NCBI RefSeq assembly: GCF_002874965.1
Contig: NZ_CP025624.1
Coordinates: 4,712,001-4,776,000, forward strand
From: Pseudomonas sp. NC02
GTDB taxonomy: Bacteria; Pseudomonadota; Gammaproteobacteria; Pseudomonadales; Pseudomonadaceae
Length of the DNA stretch: 64,000 bases
Reading direction: 5' to 3'
The notes beneath the pieces are model-generated. The model saw only the letters and a program-made list of their open reading frames with translations. It searched no databases and was not told where the DNA came from. Shown here piece by piece: positions 27,489 to 36,100 of the stretch; within the stretch, counting starts at the first letter, position 1; every line of letters starts with the position of its first letter. Made by a program: the position numbers and the translations under genes.

Positions 27489-29307
27489 TCTGAAAAACGA
27501 ACCACAAAGTGCCATTGATGCCCACGGCATCATCGGCGACATGCGCAGTGCAGCGCTGGTGAACGACAAAGGCAGCATCGATTTTTTCTGCTGGCCGGAG
27601 TTCGACAGCCCCTCCATCTTTTGCTCATTGCTGGACTCCCCCGCCGCCGGCATCTTCCAGCTCACGCCGGACCTGCCCGACGCCCGCCGCGAGCAGATCT
27701 ACCTGCCCGACACCAACGTGCTGCAAACCCGCTGGTTGAGTAATGACGCGGTGGTGGAAATTACCGATTTCTTGACCGTCAGTGAAGAAGTTGACGACCT
27801 GCCGATCCTGATTCGGCGGGTGCGGGTGGTCAGCGGCAAAGCGAGCATCCATATGCGCTGCGCAGTGCGTCATGACTACGCCCGCGCCCAGACCCGGGCC
27901 ACTCAAGATGACGGCGACGTGTTGTTTGAGGCCGCAGACCAACCCGGCCTGCGCCTGACCAGCAGCCACACCCTGCAGTTGGATGGCGACGCTGCCGTAG
28001 CATCCTTTGAACTCGGCCAGGAAGAAGGCGCCGAGTTTGTCCTCGGCGGGCTGGACGATGCCCGAGTCAAAAACGACTGCACCGACCTGTGCCTGGAGCG
28101 CACCCTTAAGTTCTGGCGCGGCTGGATTTCCCAATCCAACTACCGTGGGCGCTGGCGCGAGATGGTCAATCGTTCGGCCCTGGCCTTGAAGCTTTTGACC
28201 TCGCGCAAACACGGTGCAATCCTCGCCGCCGCCACCTTCGGCCTGCCGGAAACACCCGGCGGCGAGCGCAACTGGGACTACCGCTACACCTGGATCCGCG
28301 ACGCCTCGTTCACCGTCTACGCGTTCATGCGCCTGGGGTTTATCGAGGAAGCCAACGGCTACATGCGCTGGTTGAAAGGCCGGGTGGGTGACTGCTGCGA
28401 TCAGCCGATGAAAATCAACATCCTGTACGGCATCGACGGCCGCCAGGAACTGCCGGAAACCGAGCTGAGCCACCTCAGCGGCCACGGCGGCGCGCAACCG
28501 GTGCGCATCGGCAACGAGGCGTACGACCAGGTGCAACTGGATATCTACGGCGAGTTGATGGACGCGGTATACCTGGTCAACAAATACGGTGAGGCCATCT
28601 CCCACGAGGGCTGGAAACACACGGTGGAGGTGGCCGACCAGGTCTGCGAAACCTGGAACCACAAAGACGTCGGCATCTGGGAAATGCGCGGTGAGCAGCA
28701 TCACTTCCTGCACTCAAGGCTGATGTGCTGGGTGGCCCTGGACCGGGCGATCCGCCTGGCGTCCAAGCGCTCGCTACCGGCGCCGTTTGCCCGTTGGGAC
28801 CAGACCCGCCAGGCGATTTACGCCGATATCTGGAGCAACTTCTGGAACGAAGAACGCGGCCATTTTGTGCAGCATATCGGCAGCACGGCGCTGGATGGTT
28901 CGATGCTGTTGATGCCACTGGTGCGCTTCGTTGCGGCGACCGACCCGCGCTGGTTGTCGACACTGGAGGCGATCCAGAAAAGCCTGGTGCGCGATGGGAT
29001 GGTTTATCGCTATCGCAACGACGACAGCCAGATTGATGGGCTACAAGGCACCGAGGGCGCGTTTGCAGCGTGCTCGTTCTGGTACGTGGAATGCCTGGCC
29101 CGGGCCGGGCAAGTGGAGAAGGCGCATCTGGAGTTTGAACAGTTGCTGCGCTATGCCAACCCGCTGGGGTTGTATGCCGAAGAATTTGATAACCAGGCAC
29201 GGCATTTGGGCAATACACCGCAGGCGTTGAGCCATTTGGCGCTGATCAGCGCGGCAACGTTCCTGGACCGAAAGTTGAGTGGGGTGAAGACGGTTTGGCA
29301 GCCTTGA
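27481..29307 (+). CDS. Glycoside hydrolase family 15 protein (glucoamylase/trehalase-like)
   Basis: 608 residues, the usual length of bacterial GH15 enzymes. The N-terminal beta-sandwich domain begins IDAHGIIGDMRSAALVNDKGSIDFFCWPEFDSP. The alpha/alpha barrel carries ERNWDYRYTWIRDASF, then GIWEMRG (candidate general acid Glu) and LYAEEFD (candidate base). There is no signal peptide, so it acts in the cytoplasm, on alpha-glucans, maltooligosaccharides or trehalose. The start at 27481 overlaps the SDR gene by 8 nt with GGAG upstream. The 134 nt after the gene contain a small REP-like hairpin. Confidence 0.9.
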   Translation: MVDLKNEPQSAIDAHGIIGDMRSAALVNDKGSIDFFCWPEFDSPSIFCSLLDSPAAGIFQLTPDLPDARREQIYLPDTNVLQTRWLSNDAVVEITDFLTVSEEVDDLPILIRRVRVVSGKASIHMRCAVRHDYARAQTRATQDDGDVLFEAADQPGLRLTSSHTLQLDGDAAVASFELGQEEGAEFVLGGLDDARVKNDCTDLCLERTLKFWRGWISQSNYRGRWREMVNRSALALKLLTSRKHGAILAAATFGLPETPGGERNWDYRYTWIRDASFTVYAFMRLGFIEEANGYMRWLKGRVGDCCDQPMKINILYGIDGRQELPETELSHLSGHGGAQPVRIGNEAYDQVQLDIYGELMDAVYLVNKYGEAISHEGWKHTVEVADQVCETWNHKDVGIWEMRGEQHHFLHSRLMCWVALDRAIRLASKRSLPAPFARWDQTRQAIYADIWSNFWNEERGHFVQHIGSTALDGSMLLMPLVRFVAATDPRWLSTLEAIQKSLVRDGMVYRYRNDDSQIDGLQGTEGAFAACSFWYVECLARAGQVEKAHLEFEQLLRYANPLGLYAEEFDNQARHLGNTPQALSHLALISAATFLDRKLSGVKTVWQP

Positions 29308-29341
29308 GCCCGAGCACAATCTGAAGGCAATTGAGTAACCT

Positions 29342-29369
29342 TGTGGGAGCTGGCTTGCCTGCTCCCACA
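29342..29369. repeat. Single REP-type hairpin (truncated relative of the REPIN at 21363)
   Basis: TGTGGGAG (29342-29349) and CTCCCACA (29362-29369) flank ctggcttgcctg. The sequence is the first 20 nt of the REP unit seen at 21363 and 59799, closed by a short complementary end. It lies downstream of the GH15 gene and could serve as its terminator. Confidence 0.6.
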
Positions 29370-29443
29370 TGACCGCGCCAGACTTGGAGACGAGGTGTAC
29401 CCGGTGCACAATGCGTGGTCCTTCGATCTATACCAGGATGCCA

Positions 29444-29905
29444 ATGCGCCAAGTCCTACTGATCATCGATGTACAACCCTCCTTCGCCCCGCCCGACTGG
29501 CTGGTAATCGGCATCAACGCCTTGCTGGGTCGCATGCCGTCAGTGGCCACCGTAGAGCGCCACGACGAAAACATAACCCCCTTCGCTCGCCAACTCGGCT
29601 GGCAACCGGCGCCCGACGACGACAGCCTGATCGCGGCTGACCATATCTTCATCAAACACGGCTACGCGCCCACGCCCGAGACCATCAGCCACCTGAAAAG
29701 CCTCGCGCCGGACCGAGTGCTGGTGTGTGGCATCCAGACTGATACCTGTGTGCTGGCGGCCGGGTTTGCGTTGTTTGATGCCGGATTACAGCCCACGCTG
29801 ATCAGCGATTTGACCGTGGGTTCGTCGCTGGATCGCTCGGGGAAACTGGGCGCGGATTTGTGGCGACACCACTTCAAACACGTCATCACCCACGCAGAGA
29901 TTTAA
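29444..29905 (+). CDS. Isochorismatase-like cysteine hydrolase
   Basis: 153 residues. The isochorismatase-fold catalytic triad is visible: Asp in LLIIDVQPSF (residue 9), Lys in IFIKHGYA, and Cys in CGIQTDTCVLA. The TDTCV form is common in nicotinamidase-like and unassigned members. ATG 29444 is preferred because AGGA lies about 6 nt upstream; ATG 29438 is nearly as good. Longer readings toward 29369 run into the REP hairpin. The substrate is unknown and no neighbour gives a hint. Confidence 0.8.
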   Translation: MRQVLLIIDVQPSFAPPDWLVIGINALLGRMPSVATVERHDENITPFARQLGWQPAPDDDSLIAADHIFIKHGYAPTPETISHLKSLAPDRVLVCGIQTDTCVLAAGFALFDAGLQPTLISDLTVGSSLDRSGKLGADLWRHHFKHVITHAEI

Positions 29906-29917
29906 GTCAGCCCCTCA

Positions 29918-30051
29918 CTGTGGCGAGGGAGCTTGCTCCCGCTGGGGCGCGAAGCGGCCCCAAAAGCTCAACGCCATCTAACTCAAAGAACACATTCAAC
30001 AAAACCTGGGGCTGCTGCGCAGCCCAACGGGAGCAAGCTCCCTCGCCACAG
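29918..30051. repeat. REPIN of a second family (GGCGAGGGAGCTTGCTCCCG type)
   Basis: Perfect 24-bp inverted repeat, 29918-29941 against 30028-30051. Each arm itself holds a GGGAGCTTGCTCCC palindrome, and the centre carries further GC-rich hairpins. It fills most of the gap between the isochorismatase-like gene and the BRCT gene. Confidence 0.85.
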
Positions 30052-30170
30052 GTTATTTGGCAAACATCACAACATGTGTGTATATCGGTTTCACCATCAA
30101 CGCGAAACCTTCGGCCCATGCTGAGCTGGACCGAGACCTGGCAAAGCACTGACTTAAGGAGCATGGACGC

Positions 30171-30803
30171 ATGACCGATCTTCATCAGGAATTCGAACGC
30201 AGTCACCTCTTCCACAAGGCGCGTATTGATCGGCGCTCTGCCGACGCATTACTCGGCGTCACTGCCGGCCTGGTCGCCGACGGAAACATCAATCAGATGG
30301 AAGCAGCGTTTCTAAAGACCTGGATAGAAACCCATCTGCTCCAGTTGGAAGACCCGGTGGTAAACATTCTTTATCAGCGCCTTGCCAGCATGTTGAGTGA
30401 CGGTGTTCTCGACGCGGAAGAGTCCGCAGAACTGTTGGAAATGCTGCATCAGTTTTCCGGTATCTCGGTGGGGTCACCTCAGCGCCCCTCTGCTGTCAGC
30501 AGCCTGCCGCTGAACAATCCGGCTCCGACACTGGAGTGGCAGGACCGGACTTTTTTGTTTACCGGTGTCATGGCGTACGGGCCTCGCAAAGAATGTGAGT
30601 TACTTGTCGTAGAACGCGGCGGCCTTATCGGTAACTCGGTGAGCAAGAAGGTTCATTTTCTCGTGGTCGGGAGCGTTGGTAATGAACAATGGCTCCATAG
30701 CTCATATGGAACGAAGATCAAAAAAGCCGTCGAGTTAAGAAATAGCGGTATTCCGATCGCTATCATCAGTGAAACCCATTGGCAGCAGGTGTTGTTCGGT
30801 TGA
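30171..30803 (+). CDS. BRCT-domain protein with helical N-terminal domain, function unknown
   Basis: 210 residues. The C-terminal part (about 125-208) has the BRCT pattern: FLFTGVMAYGPRKECELLVVERGG, then SKKVHFLVVGS and SGIPIAIISETHWQQVL, like the BRCT of bacterial NAD-dependent ligase. The N-terminal 100 residues are helical and acidic (VTAGLVADGNINQMEAAFLKTWIE, LSDGVLDAEESAELLEML), resembling TerB-like or paired helical repeats. No ligase or polymerase domain is attached. ATG 30171 follows AAGGAG. Its TGA overlaps the start of the next gene by 1 nt. A role in DNA metabolism or phosphoprotein binding is only a guess from the BRCT fold. Confidence 0.75.
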   Translation: MTDLHQEFERSHLFHKARIDRRSADALLGVTAGLVADGNINQMEAAFLKTWIETHLLQLEDPVVNILYQRLASMLSDGVLDAEESAELLEMLHQFSGISVGSPQRPSAVSSLPLNNPAPTLEWQDRTFLFTGVMAYGPRKECELLVVERGGLIGNSVSKKVHFLVVGSVGNEQWLHSSYGTKIKKAVELRNSGIPIAIISETHWQQVLFG

Positions 30804-31195
30804 TGCCCATTATCTCCATCCTGATTCACGTCCCCGACTGGCGTGCCGCCACTGAGTGGTACGCCACCGCCTTCTATGCCGCCACACGCATCTACCACGA
30901 GCCCGATGATTTCGGTCATTTGGACGTGGGCGGCGTGGCCATCGAAATCGTGAATGCAGACAACAAGGTCGCCAGCGGCGCGGCCGGGTCGGTGGTGTAT
31001 TGGCGGGTGACGGACCTGCTTCACGAGGTACAGCGACTGGTCACGTTAGGCGCCACGTTGTATCGCGGGCCAATGGAAGTCGAGGGCGGCGAGTGGATGT
31101 GCCAGGTGCGCGACCCTTGGGGTAATTGCATCGGCTTGCGCCAGGCCGGTCTAGACAAGTCAAGCAATTGCAGCCTTTCGAACCACACTCGGTAA
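30803..31195 (+). CDS. VOC (glyoxalase/bleomycin-resistance fold) protein
   Basis: 130 residues. It has the glyoxalase-like pattern VPDWRAATEWYATAF at the start, FGHLDVGGVAIEIVN in the middle, and the closing QVRDPWGNCIGLRQ. One betaalphabetabetabeta pair suggests it works as a dimer. The TGATG overlap with the BRCT gene indicates coupled translation. Members range from dioxygenases to resistance proteins, and the substrate here is unknown. Confidence 0.82.
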   Translation: MPIISILIHVPDWRAATEWYATAFYAATRIYHEPDDFGHLDVGGVAIEIVNADNKVASGAAGSVVYWRVTDLLHEVQRLVTLGATLYRGPMEVEGGEWMCQVRDPWGNCIGLRQAGLDKSSNCSLSNHTR

Positions 31196-31244
31196 CCCGC
31201 TTGGTCTACAGTTCCAACACTTTCCCTCCACCCTTGGAGCCTCC

Positions 31245-32153
31245 ATGCCCACCCTCCAAATCCGCACGCCCATGCTCGATATCGCCTACGAAGCCCATGG
31301 CCCGGAAGGCGGCGAGGTGGTGATCCTGCTGCATGGCTTCCCCTACGACCCTCGTGGCTATGACGAGATCGCCCCGGTGGTCGCCGCACGTGGCTACCGG
31401 GTATTGGTGCCATACCTGCGCGGCTATGGCCCGACGCGCTTTATCAACGATCAGGTGATGCGCTCCGGCCAACAAGCAGCGCTGGCCAAGGATTTGCTGG
31501 ATTTCATGGATGCCCTGTCCATCGAAAAAGCCACGCTGGTGGGCTATGACTGGGGCGGACGCGCGGCGTGTATCGTTGCGACGCTTTGGCCTGAACGGGT
31601 GCGCGGCCTGGTGACGGGCGATGGCTACAACATTCAGGATATCGCTGCGTCGACCAAGCCTCGGGCGCCGGAAACAGAGCATCGGCTGTGGTATCAGTTT
31701 TACCTTCATACCCAGCGCGGCGTCGACGGCTTGACCGCCAATCGTCGCGAGTTCTGCCAGTTACTGTGGGCGCTCTGGTCGCCGTCCTGGGCCGAAGGGC
31801 CGAGCCTGTATGGCAAGACAGCGCCTTCGTTTGATAACCCGGATTTTGTCGAGGTGGTGGTCCATTCCTACCGGCACCGCTTCATGTACGCACCGGGTGA
31901 CCCGGCGCTGGAAAGCATCGAGCAGGCCCTGGTGCAGCCACCGCCGATTTCAGTACCGAGCATCTCGTTGTGCGGCGCCGATGACGGCGTAGGTCCGGCC
32001 CCGGTCGAAGATGACGACCTGGAAAATTTCAGCGGGTTTTATCGGCGCGAGGTGTTGGCCGGCGTGGGCCACAACATTCCCCAGGAGGCGCCCCAGGCAA
32101 CCCTTGAGGCGATCTTCGAGCTGCTGAGCCTCAGCCCCCAGCCGAAATCCTGA
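31245..32153 (+). CDS. Alpha/beta hydrolase, epoxide hydrolase-like
   Basis: 302 residues. Oxyanion-hole motif LLHGFPYDPRGYD, nucleophile elbow VGYDWGGRAA in which the nucleophile is Asp rather than Ser, and C-terminal His in GVGHNIPQE. An Asp nucleophile within G-x-D-W-G-G is characteristic of soluble epoxide hydrolases and haloalkane dehalogenases; HGFP favours the epoxide hydrolases. GGAG precedes ATG 31245. Its 3' end overlaps the end of the convergent bphP by 23 nt. Confidence 0.83.
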   Translation: MPTLQIRTPMLDIAYEAHGPEGGEVVILLHGFPYDPRGYDEIAPVVAARGYRVLVPYLRGYGPTRFINDQVMRSGQQAALAKDLLDFMDALSIEKATLVGYDWGGRAACIVATLWPERVRGLVTGDGYNIQDIAASTKPRAPETEHRLWYQFYLHTQRGVDGLTANRREFCQLLWALWSPSWAEGPSLYGKTAPSFDNPDFVEVVVHSYRHRFMYAPGDPALESIEQALVQPPPISVPSISLCGADDGVGPAPVEDDDLENFSGFYRREVLAGVGHNIPQEAPQATLEAIFELLSLSPQPKS

Positions 32154-34326
32154 AGCTGAACACGCTGCCCTGCCCCACCACGCTTTCAGCCCACAGGGTG
32201 CCGCCGTGGGCTTCGACGATGCCGTGGGAGATGTACAACCCCAGCCCGCTGCCGGTGGGGTTGCCCTCGCGTGAGGTCCAGTAGCGGTCGAAGATATACG
32301 GCAGTTGCGCCGGGTCGATGCCGATGCCGTTGTCGCATACCCGAAACAGCACTTCGTCCCCCGCCGCCTCGGCAATCACCTCGATCACTCCGCCCACCGG
32401 GGTGAATTTCAGGGCGTTGCCCAGCAGGTTGGAAAACACCTGGAACAAGCGCTCCGGGTCGGCCTGGGCACTCAGCCCGTCCACTGAGCGCCAAGTCAGG
32501 TCCACACCCTTGGCAGCCGCCAGCGGTTGCCACATCGAACAGATCTGGTCCAGGGTTGCCGCCACATCGAGCCGTTGCAGCGAAACGCTGTAGCGCCCGG
32601 CCTCGATGCGCGAAATATCGATCAGGTCTTCCAGCAGCGTGTTCATGCGGGCGGTGGCGTTTTGCATGGTTTCAATCGCGGTGGAGAGGCGCCGGTTCGC
32701 CTTGTTGTCCTCGGCGGGCACCATGCTGCGCATCATGCCGCATTGCATCAGCAGGATGGTCAGCGGGCTGCGCAGGTCATGGGAGACCACCGCCACCAGC
32801 TCGTCACGCGCCCGCACCGCAGCATGTTCGCGTTGCACCTGGCGCGCCAGGTCATGCTCCAGGGCATTGCGCCGCAGGCTCTCCGCCGCCTGTAGCTCCG
32901 ACAGCGACCAATACAGCGCCTTGCCATCGACCTGCTGCTTCCACAACTCAAACGACAGGCGCGGGCTCAAGGTCGTGCTGCCCGGTTCCTGATGTTTGAC
33001 CGGCTGGCCGCTCCACTCCACCGAGGACTGCACCTCCGGGCGAAACCACATCACCGCGTTGTCCACCGGCTTGGGCAGGCAGAACGCCAACAGGCCGCTG
33101 GCATGGGCCTGGTAGGCCGCCGCCGGGGGAAAGTCCACCGACAATTGATGGCTGTGCACCACGCCTTTGCCCTGTCCGCGCACCCACTGGTACAAGGCGT
33201 GGATTTCAGCACGTGCAGGGCAAACGCCGAACACATGCAGGCGCTCTTCCACCCGTATCGCCAGGCCACCGGCGGCGGTCAGGTTCAGCAGCGTTTGCGC
33301 ATAGGGCAACAGGCTTTCCATCACATCGCACTGGTCCGCGGTCATGGCGGCGACCAACTCTTCGACCATGGCGGCCTTGTCACGTTGTTGGCGGCGCTCC
33401 TGCTGCTCCTGGAGCAACGTGATCTGCATCGACAACAACTGGCCGATGCTGGTGCACGCCGTGCGCAGTTCATGGGGCACGCGCAACGGCTCACGGTGGC
33501 CACAGGTGATCAGGCCCCAGAGCTGGTCGTCCTTGAGCAGCGAAATGCTCATGGAGGAACGCACGCCCATGTTCTTCAAATAATGGCAGTGCACCGGGGA
33601 CACGCTGCGCAACACGGCGAAGCTGAGGTCCAGGGGCTGGCCGTTGTCGGGGCGCAGGGCCGGCAGGATCGGCACCGGCTGGTACTCGGCGTCGGGAATC
33701 GCGCGGATCCAGTTCAGCCGGTACAGCTCGCGTGCCTGGGGCGGGATGTCCGACGCGGGAAAACATAATCCCAGGTACGGCTGCATGCCGTCGCTGAGGG
33801 CCTCGCCAATCACTTTGCCGTGGCCTTCCTGCTCGAAGCGGTACAAGGTGACCCGGTCATAACCGGTGAGGCTACGAATCTCGGTCACGCTGATCTGGTA
33901 CAAGCTGTCGAGCGTCTTGGCCGACTGCAAGCGGCGCAGCGTTCGGGACAGCTGCTTCACAGCGCTGTGCTCAAGCGTGAGGCTCCGCTCCAGTTCGAGA
34001 AACAGCAGGCCTTGATGACGATGCAGCAGGATGTCGTAGGCGTAGCCATCCAGCGTCAGTTGATGCACGTCCTCCTCAAAGGCGTCCAGGTCTGCCAGGG
34101 CACGACTCACCTGTACTGCCGCTTCGCTGCCCAGCACACTGGCCAGCGCCTGGCCCGACAGGCGTTGCGCGTCCAGGCCCAGCGCGACGCTCAGGTTGCT
34201 GCTGGCTTGCAGCACCTCAAGCGCCGGTTCGCTCAGCGTCAACAACAACCCGTGAGGCTGGATCGAGCCGGGGATATGGATGGGCTCGCTGGCGCAATCG
34301 TCGATCAGCGTATCGACCGTGGTCAT
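32131..34326 (-). CDS. bphP: Bacteriophytochrome histidine kinase
   Basis: 731 residues with order PAS-GAF-PHY-HisKA-HATPase. Cys11 (DDCASEPIHIPGSIQPHG) is the expected biliverdin attachment site. The GAF domain has FPASDIPPQARELY, and the PHY domain has GVRSSMSISLLKDDQLWGLI. The phosphoacceptor is His near residue 516 (VVSHDLRSPLTIL), followed by DNGIGIDPAQLP and GSGLGLYISHGIVEAHGG of the ATPase. It senses red/far-red light with biliverdin made by the preceding bphO. ATGA overlap with bphO shows coupling. No response regulator lies next to it. The start at 34326 is set by the overlap; the frame opening at 34977 is an artefact over bphO. Confidence 0.94.
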   Translation of the reverse strand: MTTVDTLIDDCASEPIHIPGSIQPHGLLLTLSEPALEVLQASSNLSVALGLDAQRLSGQALASVLGSEAAVQVSRALADLDAFEEDVHQLTLDGYAYDILLHRHQGLLFLELERSLTLEHSAVKQLSRTLRRLQSAKTLDSLYQISVTEIRSLTGYDRVTLYRFEQEGHGKVIGEALSDGMQPYLGLCFPASDIPPQARELYRLNWIRAIPDAEYQPVPILPALRPDNGQPLDLSFAVLRSVSPVHCHYLKNMGVRSSMSISLLKDDQLWGLITCGHREPLRVPHELRTACTSIGQLLSMQITLLQEQQERRQQRDKAAMVEELVAAMTADQCDVMESLLPYAQTLLNLTAAGGLAIRVEERLHVFGVCPARAEIHALYQWVRGQGKGVVHSHQLSVDFPPAAAYQAHASGLLAFCLPKPVDNAVMWFRPEVQSSVEWSGQPVKHQEPGSTTLSPRLSFELWKQQVDGKALYWSLSELQAAESLRRNALEHDLARQVQREHAAVRARDELVAVVSHDLRSPLTILLMQCGMMRSMVPAEDNKANRRLSTAIETMQNATARMNTLLEDLIDISRIEAGRYSVSLQRLDVAATLDQICSMWQPLAAAKGVDLTWRSVDGLSAQADPERLFQVFSNLLGNALKFTPVGGVIEVIAEAAGDEVLFRVCDNGIGIDPAQLPYIFDRYWTSREGNPTGSGLGLYISHGIVEAHGGTLWAESVVGQGSVFSFRISAGG

Positions 34327-34910
34327 CGCAGCACCCCGCAGCGGTCCAGCCACTGCTCGAAACAGAGGAAGGTCGACTCGGCGACCTTCACCGCCTCCAC
34401 GCGCTCGTACGCGGTTCGCAGCGGGTAAAGGCACGCCAGAAAGCGCTGCCACAGGGCGCTGGTCTCGGCCCCGTACACATTCATGAACGCGCCGCCATTG
34501 GTGGAGCCCACGCCAATCTTGATCTCGATAAGGTCGCGCAACACCTGGCCGCCGAGGGTGGCGCCTTCCAGCACATAGAGGGCGCCCAAGGCCTGGGCCA
34601 CGTTGGTGATGGCGGGCAGTTCGGGGCATATCGGCAAGGCATCGATCTGCAGGTTTTCCAGGCCCAGCGCCCGCAAATCCGCCTGCAAGTACGGAGTTTT
34701 GCTGCGCCGCCCCCACTCCAGGTCCGGGAGGATCTCGCCCCACGGCGCCAGGGCGCGCTCCAGCGGCTGATAGAAGCCGTAGTAGGCGCTCATCAACTCG
34801 CGGTACAGCGCCAGGTCCATGCGGGAAAAAGGCAGCCGAGTGTCGAGACGTCGATGCAGTGCAGCGGTCGCCGCGCGTAGTTCGACAAGGACAGGAGGTA
34901 GTGAATTCAT
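34323..34910 (-). CDS. bphO: Biliverdin-producing heme oxygenase
   Basis: 195 residues, heme-oxygenase family. The proximal-ligand region is LRAATAALHRRLDTRLPFSR (His near residue 18), and the distal helix region is ALYVLEGATLGGQVL with its glycine-rich turn. It opens heme to biliverdin, CO and iron, and so supplies the chromophore for BphP, whose start codon overlaps its stop. The operon order bphO-bphP is the usual one in Pseudomonas. Confidence 0.93.
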   Translation of the reverse strand: MNSLPPVLVELRAATAALHRRLDTRLPFSRMDLALYRELMSAYYGFYQPLERALAPWGEILPDLEWGRRSKTPYLQADLRALGLENLQIDALPICPELPAITNVAQALGALYVLEGATLGGQVLRDLIEIKIGVGSTNGGAFMNVYGAETSALWQRFLACLYPLRTAYERVEAVKVAESTFLCFEQWLDRCGVLR

Positions 34911-35000
34911 GAGCTGTGCGCACGCCGGGAAGGTTCAAAACCGCGACGTAGAGGCCTGGGATCAAGACACTGCGCAATGGACTGTGAGTAACATAGCACC

Positions 35001-35029
35001 TTGATACAAAAACGTACCTATTCGTTCAA
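35001..35029 (-). promoter_or_regulatory. Candidate sigma-70-type promoter of bphO-bphP
   Basis: On the minus strand TTGAAC (35029-35024), a 17-nt spacer, then TATCAA (35006-35001). It would start transcription about 85 nt before the bphO ATG. Confidence 0.45.
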
Positions 35030-35041
35030 ACAGGCTCGACC

Positions 35042-36010
35042 TCAACCGGGTGAGGAAAACCGTTCACGGTAGGCCTGGGGTGTGATCGATACCGCTCGCA
35101 GGAAGCTGCGGCGCATGGTTTCTTCGCAGCCAAAGCCGCAGTGCACGGCGATGCGCTTGATCGACGCGCTGCTGTCCGCCAATTGCCGGCGGGCGGTTTC
35201 CACACGGATCAATTCGACGGCCCGCGCGGGTGTCTGGCCGGTTTCGGCGCGGTAGTGGCGCACGAAGCTGCGCTCGCTCATGCCCGCCTGGGCGGCCAGT
35301 GTGGCAACGTTCAAATCCAGGTTCAGGTGTTCGGCGATCCAGGCGTGCAACTCCGCAAAACGGTTGCCGCCTTTCTGCAGGGACAACGTCACGCTGAACT
35401 GCGATTGCCCACCGGGGCGCTTGAGAAACACCACCAGGTGCCGCGCCACTTCCAGGGCCACGGCGCGACCCAGGTCCTCCTCCACCAGCGCCAGGCACAA
35501 GTCGATACCGGCGGTCACGCCGGCGGAGGTCCACAGGTTGCCCTGCTGGATGAAAATCGGATTGGCCTCCACCGTCAGCTGTGGGTACTTGCGCGCGAGT
35601 TCTTCGCAGCGCGTCCAGTGGGTCACCACGCGGCGGCCGTCGAGCAAACCGCTGGCGGCCAGCAGAAAGGCGCCGGTACACACCGAAGTCATGCGCCGGG
35701 CCTGGGTGGCTTTTTGCCGAACCCAGTCCACCAGCGCCGGGTCTTCGGCGGCGCCGTACACCCCCCAGCCGCCGGCAATCACCAGTGTGTCGCACGGAGC
35801 ATCGGCAGGCGGCAGTGGCTCGGCCACCAGGGCCAGGCCCGCCGAGGTCATCACCGGCTCGGCCTGCGCGGCAATCACACTGACCGCATAGGGCAACGGC
35901 AAGCCCTGCTGGCGCGCCAGGTCATTGGCCGAGGCAAATACTTGCAAGGGCCCGGTGACGTCGAGCACCTGCACATTGGGAAAGGCGAGTACGTTGATGA
36001 TTCTGGGCAT
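35042..36010 (-). CDS. GlxA-family AraC-type regulator (DJ-1/PfpI sensor domain + HTH)
   Basis: 322 residues. The N-terminal DJ-1/PfpI-like domain (about 5-180) holds VLDVTGPLQVFASAN and TSVCTGAFLLAASGLLDG. The C-terminal AraC DNA-binding domain (about 215-318) holds NVATLAAQAGMSERSFVRHYRAETG and IKRIAVHCGFGCEETMRRSF. It is divergent from the isonitrile hydratase gene, itself a DJ-1/PfpI protein, and likely controls it. ATG 36010 begins the conserved IINVLAFPNVQVLD block. Confidence 0.9.
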   Translation of the reverse strand: MPRIINVLAFPNVQVLDVTGPLQVFASANDLARQQGLPLPYAVSVIAAQAEPVMTSAGLALVAEPLPPADAPCDTLVIAGGWGVYGAAEDPALVDWVRQKATQARRMTSVCTGAFLLAASGLLDGRRVVTHWTRCEELARKYPQLTVEANPIFIQQGNLWTSAGVTAGIDLCLALVEEDLGRAVALEVARHLVVFLKRPGGQSQFSVTLSLQKGGNRFAELHAWIAEHLNLDLNVATLAAQAGMSERSFVRHYRAETGQTPARAVELIRVETARRQLADSSASIKRIAVHCGFGCEETMRRSFLRAVSITPQAYRERFSSPG

Positions 36011-36011
36011 G

Positions 36012-36048
36012 TTGGCGTAATTCGTGGGCTCAATGGCGTATGCGCCAA
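36012..36048. promoter_or_regulatory. TGGCGTA direct repeats and palindrome between glxA-type regulator and inhA
   Basis: TGGCGTA occurs at 36013 and 36034, 21 bp apart (two helical turns). The second copy is part of TGGCG-TATG-CGCCA (36034-36047). A direct repeat with this spacing in a divergent promoter is the usual binding pattern of AraC-family proteins. Binding is inferred. Confidence 0.5.
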
Positions 36049-36100
36049 AGCCTAGGTGACTAGAGTGAAGCCGTCCATCCCTTTATCAGGAGCAGTCCCC

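Noticed and set aside
32131..34977. 948-codon reading for the bacteriophytochrome
   Set aside because: The extra 217 codons overlap bphO out of frame; the real start is the ATG at 34326 overlapping the bphO stop.
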